Source of the DNA: Bacteroidales bacterium | GTDB lineage: Bacteria; Bacteroidota; Bacteroidia; Bacteroidales; F082 | Length of the DNA: 47,913 nt | Assembly (NCBI GenBank): GCA_024709145.1 | Contig: JANJXG010000047.1 | Location: 1-47,913 of the forward strand | Direction of reading: 5' to 3' | Shown: one piece after another, positions 44,174 through 47,913 of the stretch | Position numbering within the stretch: position 1 is the stretch's first letter | Layout of the letters: each line of letters starts with the position of its first letter | Made by a program: the position numbers and the translations under genes | The notes under the pieces: generated by a model | What the model saw: only the letters and a program-made list of their open reading frames with translations | What the model was told of the DNA's origin: nothing | Databases searched by the model: none

Positions 44174-46684
44174 ATGAGCAACGCATTGACTATCTGGCGA
44201 AAAGTATTTCCCTTTGCCACCGCTGTGCTGGTATTTATTGTCGTGACCTGGGCCTACCTCAATCCGATGCTCGAAGGAAAGCGACTCGACCAGCATGATA
44301 TCACCATGTGGAAAGGTATGTCGAAGGAGATCAGCGACTTCAGGGAAAAGACCGGAGAGGAAGCCCTGTGGACCAATTCGATGTTTGGCGGCATGCCGGC
44401 ATGGCAGATCTCCGTTGTTTACGGCGGCAACCTGATGAGGTATGTTAAAAAAGCCATCACCTTTGGCATGCCCTATCCTGCCGGAACGGTTTTCATGTAT
44501 TTTCTCGGCTTTTACATCCTGTTACTGGTTTTGCGTGTCGATCCCTGGCTCAGCATGGCGGGAGCGCTGGCTTTTGGTTTCTCATCCTATTTTTTCATCA
44601 TTCTTGGGGCAGGACATTCCTCGAAGGCCAATGCCATCGGGCTCATGGCTCCGGTGCTGGCAGGTATCATTCTCACCTACCGCGGCGCTTTTATCAAAGG
44701 AGGGCTGCTTACGGCCATCGCCCTGGCTTTGCAGCTGGAGGCCAACCACCTGCAAATCACCTATTACCTGCTGCTGCTGATTGTCATTCTGGGATTGGCA
44801 CAGCTGGCTGATGCCATCCGTTTTAAAACCCTGCCGCAGTTTACGCGGGCATCCGCTGTTCTGCTGCTGGCAGCCATCCTGGCAACACTCACCCACGGAA
44901 CCAATCTTTATGCAACCTGGGAATACGGCAAGGAGAGTATGCGTGGCAAACCCATCCTCACCAAAGACGTGAGCGACCAAACCAAAGGCCTCGACCGCAG
45001 CTACATCACCCATTGGTCGTATGGCGTGGGCGAAACATGGTCGCTGCTCATCCCCAATGCCAAAGGCGGGGGTTCGGCCGTGATTGGCCAGAACCATCCG
45101 GCACTTGAGCAGGCCGACAAAGGCTACAAACAAGCCCTGGCGCAGCAAAATGCCTATTGGGGCGATCAGCCGGGAACCTCAGGTCCGGTTTATGCCGGAG
45201 CCATCACCATGTTTTTGTTTGTGCTTGGCATTTTCTTTGTCAAAGGAAAATATAAATGGGTCCTGTTGGCCGGAACCCTACTTTCGGTCATGCTCGGTTG
45301 GGGTAAAAACTTCATGCCTTTTACCGACTTCTTCCTTGATTACATCCCCGGATACGACAAATTCAGGGCTGTTTCGATGACCCTTGTCATTGCTGAGCTT
45401 ACCATTCCGGTGCTTGGGTTTTTAGGACTCTACCAACTCTATCAATCACCCGACTGGCTAAGATCCAGGGGCAAATGGTTTTATACCGCCTTTGGACTTA
45501 CCGGTGGTCTCAGCCTTTTGTTTTACCTGCTCCCTGACTTGTTTTTTAACTTCCTGAGTCAGTTTGAAGTGGAACAATTCAGCCGATTGAAACAGCAAAA
45601 CCCTGCCGACTCAGGACAGATCGACCTTTTTGTCAGTCAGCTCGAAGAAGTGAGGATGAGCATTTTCAGGAAAGATGCTTTGCGAAGCTTTTTCTTTGTC
45701 ACACTCGCAGCAGCTGCGGTGTATGCCTTTGGAAAACAAAAAATCAAAGCAAACTGGCTTACCGCCCTGCTCACCCTGCTGTTGCTTGCCGATATGGTGA
45801 GCATCAACACACGCTACCTTAACGACAAAAATTTCGTTTCACAGCGTAAGGTTGAATTTCCTTTCACAGCCAATGTGGCCAACAAGGAAATTCTTCAGGA
45901 CAACACAGCTGAATTCAGGGTGCTCGATCTCACCAACAGCACTTTCAACGATGCCAGCACTTCCTACTTCCACCATTCGATCGGTGGCTATCATGGTGCA
46001 AAACTTCAGCGGTATCAGGATATGATCGAACACTACATTCAGCCCGAGATTGCCGGCTTGTCAAAGGTGATGCAGGAAAACATGACCCTCGAATCCATTC
46101 AGGAACAGCTTGGCAGGAGTCAGGTACTCAATATGCTCAACACAAGGTACATCATTTTCAACCCACAATCGCCCCCCATTCCCAACAGGGATGCCTTTGG
46201 CAATGCCTGGGCCGTGAACAACATCAGCTGGGCCGAAAATCCCAACAATGAAATTGACGCACTTGCCGGCCACGACCTCCGGACCACAGCCGTTGTTAAC
46301 AAAGAGTTTGAGCCGCTGCTTGCCGGCCTTCCGACAGCCGGCCCCGGAAACGCCCGTATTGAGCTCCGCGACTATCAGCCCAACAAGCTGGTTTACGACA
46401 TCCGGTTATCACAGGAACAGCTGGTGGTGTTCAGCGAGATCTGGTACACCAAAGGTTGGAAAGCTTTTGTGAACGGACAAGAACAAGCCCTCATCCGTGC
46501 CAATTATACGCTGCGTGCCCTTCGGGTTCCAGCAGGTGAAAGCCAGGTGGAGATGCGCTTTGAGCCAAAGGTTTGGGTGGTAGGCGAGAAAGTTTCGCTG
46601 CTGGCCTCTGCCTTGCTTCTGTTGCTGGTGGCTGGCTGGATTTACGTGGAAATAAAAGGCAGGAAAGCAGCAGCCCGGGCATGA
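44174..46684 (+). CDS. YfhO family multispanning membrane protein
   Basis: This 836-residue protein has many membrane helices over roughly residues 10-550 and a periplasmic C-terminal domain followed by a final helix near 805-825. Features such as MFGGMPAWQ, GAGHSSKANAIGLMAPVLAG and the C-terminal FSEIWYTKGWKAFVNG region match the YfhO (PF09586) family, GT-C-like proteins linked to glycosylation of cell-wall polymers in Firmicutes. It overlaps the following glycosyltransferase by 4 bases (ATGA), consistent with a joint role in surface glycan assembly. Confidence 0.9.
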   Translation: MSNALTIWRKVFPFATAVLVFIVVTWAYLNPMLEGKRLDQHDITMWKGMSKEISDFREKTGEEALWTNSMFGGMPAWQISVVYGGNLMRYVKKAITFGMPYPAGTVFMYFLGFYILLLVLRVDPWLSMAGALAFGFSSYFFIILGAGHSSKANAIGLMAPVLAGIILTYRGAFIKGGLLTAIALALQLEANHLQITYYLLLLIVILGLAQLADAIRFKTLPQFTRASAVLLLAAILATLTHGTNLYATWEYGKESMRGKPILTKDVSDQTKGLDRSYITHWSYGVGETWSLLIPNAKGGGSAVIGQNHPALEQADKGYKQALAQQNAYWGDQPGTSGPVYAGAITMFLFVLGIFFVKGKYKWVLLAGTLLSVMLGWGKNFMPFTDFFLDYIPGYDKFRAVSMTLVIAELTIPVLGFLGLYQLYQSPDWLRSRGKWFYTAFGLTGGLSLLFYLLPDLFFNFLSQFEVEQFSRLKQQNPADSGQIDLFVSQLEEVRMSIFRKDALRSFFFVTLAAAAVYAFGKQKIKANWLTALLTLLLLADMVSINTRYLNDKNFVSQRKVEFPFTANVANKEILQDNTAEFRVLDLTNSTFNDASTSYFHHSIGGYHGAKLQRYQDMIEHYIQPEIAGLSKVMQENMTLESIQEQLGRSQVLNMLNTRYIIFNPQSPPIPNRDAFGNAWAVNNISWAENPNNEIDALAGHDLRTTAVVNKEFEPLLAGLPTAGPGNARIELRDYQPNKLVYDIRLSQEQLVVFSEIWYTKGWKAFVNGQEQALIRANYTLRALRVPAGESQVEMRFEPKVWVVGEKVSLLASALLLLLVAGWIYVEIKGRKAAARA

Positions 46685-47913
46685 AACGGGTGCTGATCAT
46701 CACTTATTACTGGCCACCTTCGGGTGGAGCAGGCGTGCAACGCTGGCTCAAATTTGTGAAATATCTGCGTGAGTTTGGCTGGGAGCCGGTGGTTTACACC
46801 CCGCTCAATCCCGAAATCCCAACCTACGACGAAAGCTTGCTTGCCGACATACCCCCGGAGACAGAAATCATCAGAAGCCCCATCTTTGAGCCCTATCAGT
46901 TTTATAAGCTATTGACAGGAAAGAAGAAAGATGCCAAATTTCAACATGGATTTCTGAAGGAAGGGCCATCAGGCAGCAGTTCAACGGCCGAAAAACTCTC
47001 CGTCTGGATCAGGGGCAATCTTTTCATTCCTGATGCCAGGGCATTCTGGGTCAGGCCTTCGGTGAAATTTCTGTCAGCTTACCTCAGCAAAAAACCTGTT
47101 GACCTGATTGTTTCCACAGGCCCGCCCCATTCGTTGCACCTGATAGCCAAATCACTGAAGAAAAAGAGCCGTTTACCCTGGCTGGCTGACTTCAGAGACC
47201 CCTGGACGGGCATTTATTATTTCGATAAGCTGCAGCTGAGTGGCCCGGCCAAAAGGAAACACTTCAGGCTGGAGCAAGCCTGCCTTGATGAAGCCGACCA
47301 CATCGTAACGGTGGGCGAAACGATGAAAAAGGATTTTGAAGCACGCACCACCACACCCATATCGGTAGTAACCAACGGTTTCGATCATACGGATTTTCCG
47401 CCTTCAGAGCCCGTCAAAAGTGAGTTTTTCAGCATTTTCTATTCAGGTATGTTTCTTCCCGACCAGAATCCACCCGAGCTCTGGGAGGCATTGGCCGAGC
47501 TTACAAGGGAAAACCAGGCGTTTTCGAAAGCCTTGCAGCTGCGTTTTGTAGGAAAATGCGATGCAGGCATCCTGGCCGACATCGAAAGAAACAAGCTTGG
47601 CAACCACCTCCTGCTGGAGGATTATGTTCCCCATAACCGCCTTGCTGCCCTGCAACAATCGGCCGGTATCCTGCTACTGAGCATCAACAGGATCGAAAAC
47701 GCTTCCTACATCCTCACCGGCAAGGTGTTTGAATACATGGCAGCCGGCAGGCCAATTCTGGCCTTGTGTCCGGAAGAGAGTGATGTAGCCGGAATCATCC
47801 GCGACAGCAGGTCGGGCTATACCATCGGTTTCGGCAAGAAAGATGAATTGAAGTCGCTCCTGACCCAATTGTTTGAACGCTTCAAAAACGGCAGCCTGAA
47901 AACCGAAAAACAG
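46681..47913 (+). CDS. Glycosyltransferase family 4-like protein (partial, cut by window end)
   Basis: The frame starts at the ATG overlapping the YfhO stop and stays open for 411 codons to the right edge, so the C-terminus is missing. It has an N-terminal GT-B domain beginning MKRVLIITYYWPPSGGAGVQ, a VSTGPPHSLHLIA segment, WLADFRDPW, and a second Rossmann domain with FYSGMF and KVFEYMAAGRPILAL, the nucleotide-sugar binding region. It would transfer a sugar to a surface glycan or lipid acceptor; donor and acceptor are unknown. Confidence 0.9.
   Translation, partial: MKRVLIITYYWPPSGGAGVQRWLKFVKYLREFGWEPVVYTPLNPEIPTYDESLLADIPPETEIIRSPIFEPYQFYKLLTGKKKDAKFQHGFLKEGPSGSSSTAEKLSVWIRGNLFIPDARAFWVRPSVKFLSAYLSKKPVDLIVSTGPPHSLHLIAKSLKKKSRLPWLADFRDPWTGIYYFDKLQLSGPAKRKHFRLEQACLDEADHIVTVGETMKKDFEARTTTPISVVTNGFDHTDFPPSEPVKSEFFSIFYSGMFLPDQNPPELWEALAELTRENQAFSKALQLRFVGKCDAGILADIERNKLGNHLLLEDYVPHNRLAALQQSAGILLLSINRIENASYILTGKVFEYMAAGRPILALCPEESDVAGIIRDSRSGYTIGFGKKDELKSLLTQLFERFKNGSLKTEKQ

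Overview
The window reads as a chromosomal stretch of a member of the Bacteroidota, probably an environmental Bacteroidales-like lineage. The evidence is the alternative complex III (act) cluster, a fused CcoN-CcoO cytochrome oxidase subunit, a TPR/PD40/OmpA protein of the PorE type, a SecDF fusion, DUF4834 and DUF4920 genes, almost no Shine-Dalgarno sites, and many promoters of the form TTTG-N19/20-TAnnTTTG. I saw no phage, transposon, CRISPR or tRNA signal. The only truncated gene is the glycosyltransferase cut by the right edge.

Region 1 (58-16562, all minus strand) is an almost complete aerobic or microaerobic electron-transport cassette. Reading in the direction of transcription: a strong promoter, then actA-actB-actC-actD-actF-actE (quinol oxidation without a bc1 complex), a terminator-like hairpin, an FKBP/SlyD-type prolyl isomerase, a DUF3365 monoheme lipoprotein, the copper ATPase ccoI, ccoS, fused ccoNO, ccoQ, a monoheme ccoP, a second terminator, and ccoG. 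Alternative complex III would pass electrons from quinol to its cytochrome subunits and on to the cbb3 oxidase; the other genes mature the oxidase (copper supply, assembly). ccoH is not seen and may lie left of position 58.

Region 2 (16592-23895) holds a lemA/TPM/TPM membrane operon, htpG, a methyltransferase, a DUF554 membrane protein and a branched-chain aminotransferase. Region 3 (23894-36877, minus strand) is housekeeping: secDF, then tatA-ompA-purM-prfA-pyrF, the phosphate transporter pit with its DUF47 partner, and an exported ADP-ribosylglycohydrolase-family lipoprotein. The OmpA protein ends in a retropepsin-fold domain whose catalytic loop looks degenerate.

Region 4 (37063-47913) holds a lipoprotein cytochrome c with a DUF4920 lipoprotein, a glucosaminidase/LysM protein divergent from rsmG, an MFS transporter next to a pepD-type dipeptidase, rpmH with a textbook promoter and terminator, and a DUF4834-YfhO-glycosyltransferase operon that runs off the right edge.

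The most interesting points are the direct linkage of alternative complex III to a cbb3 oxidase with unusual heme content (six CXXCH motifs in ActA, one in CcoP), the DUF3365 and FKBP genes placed inside that cassette, and the pseudo-retropepsin domain on the OmpA protein. Nothing here is clearly a wholly new system; the respiratory cassette is the best candidate for a new supercomplex arrangement.
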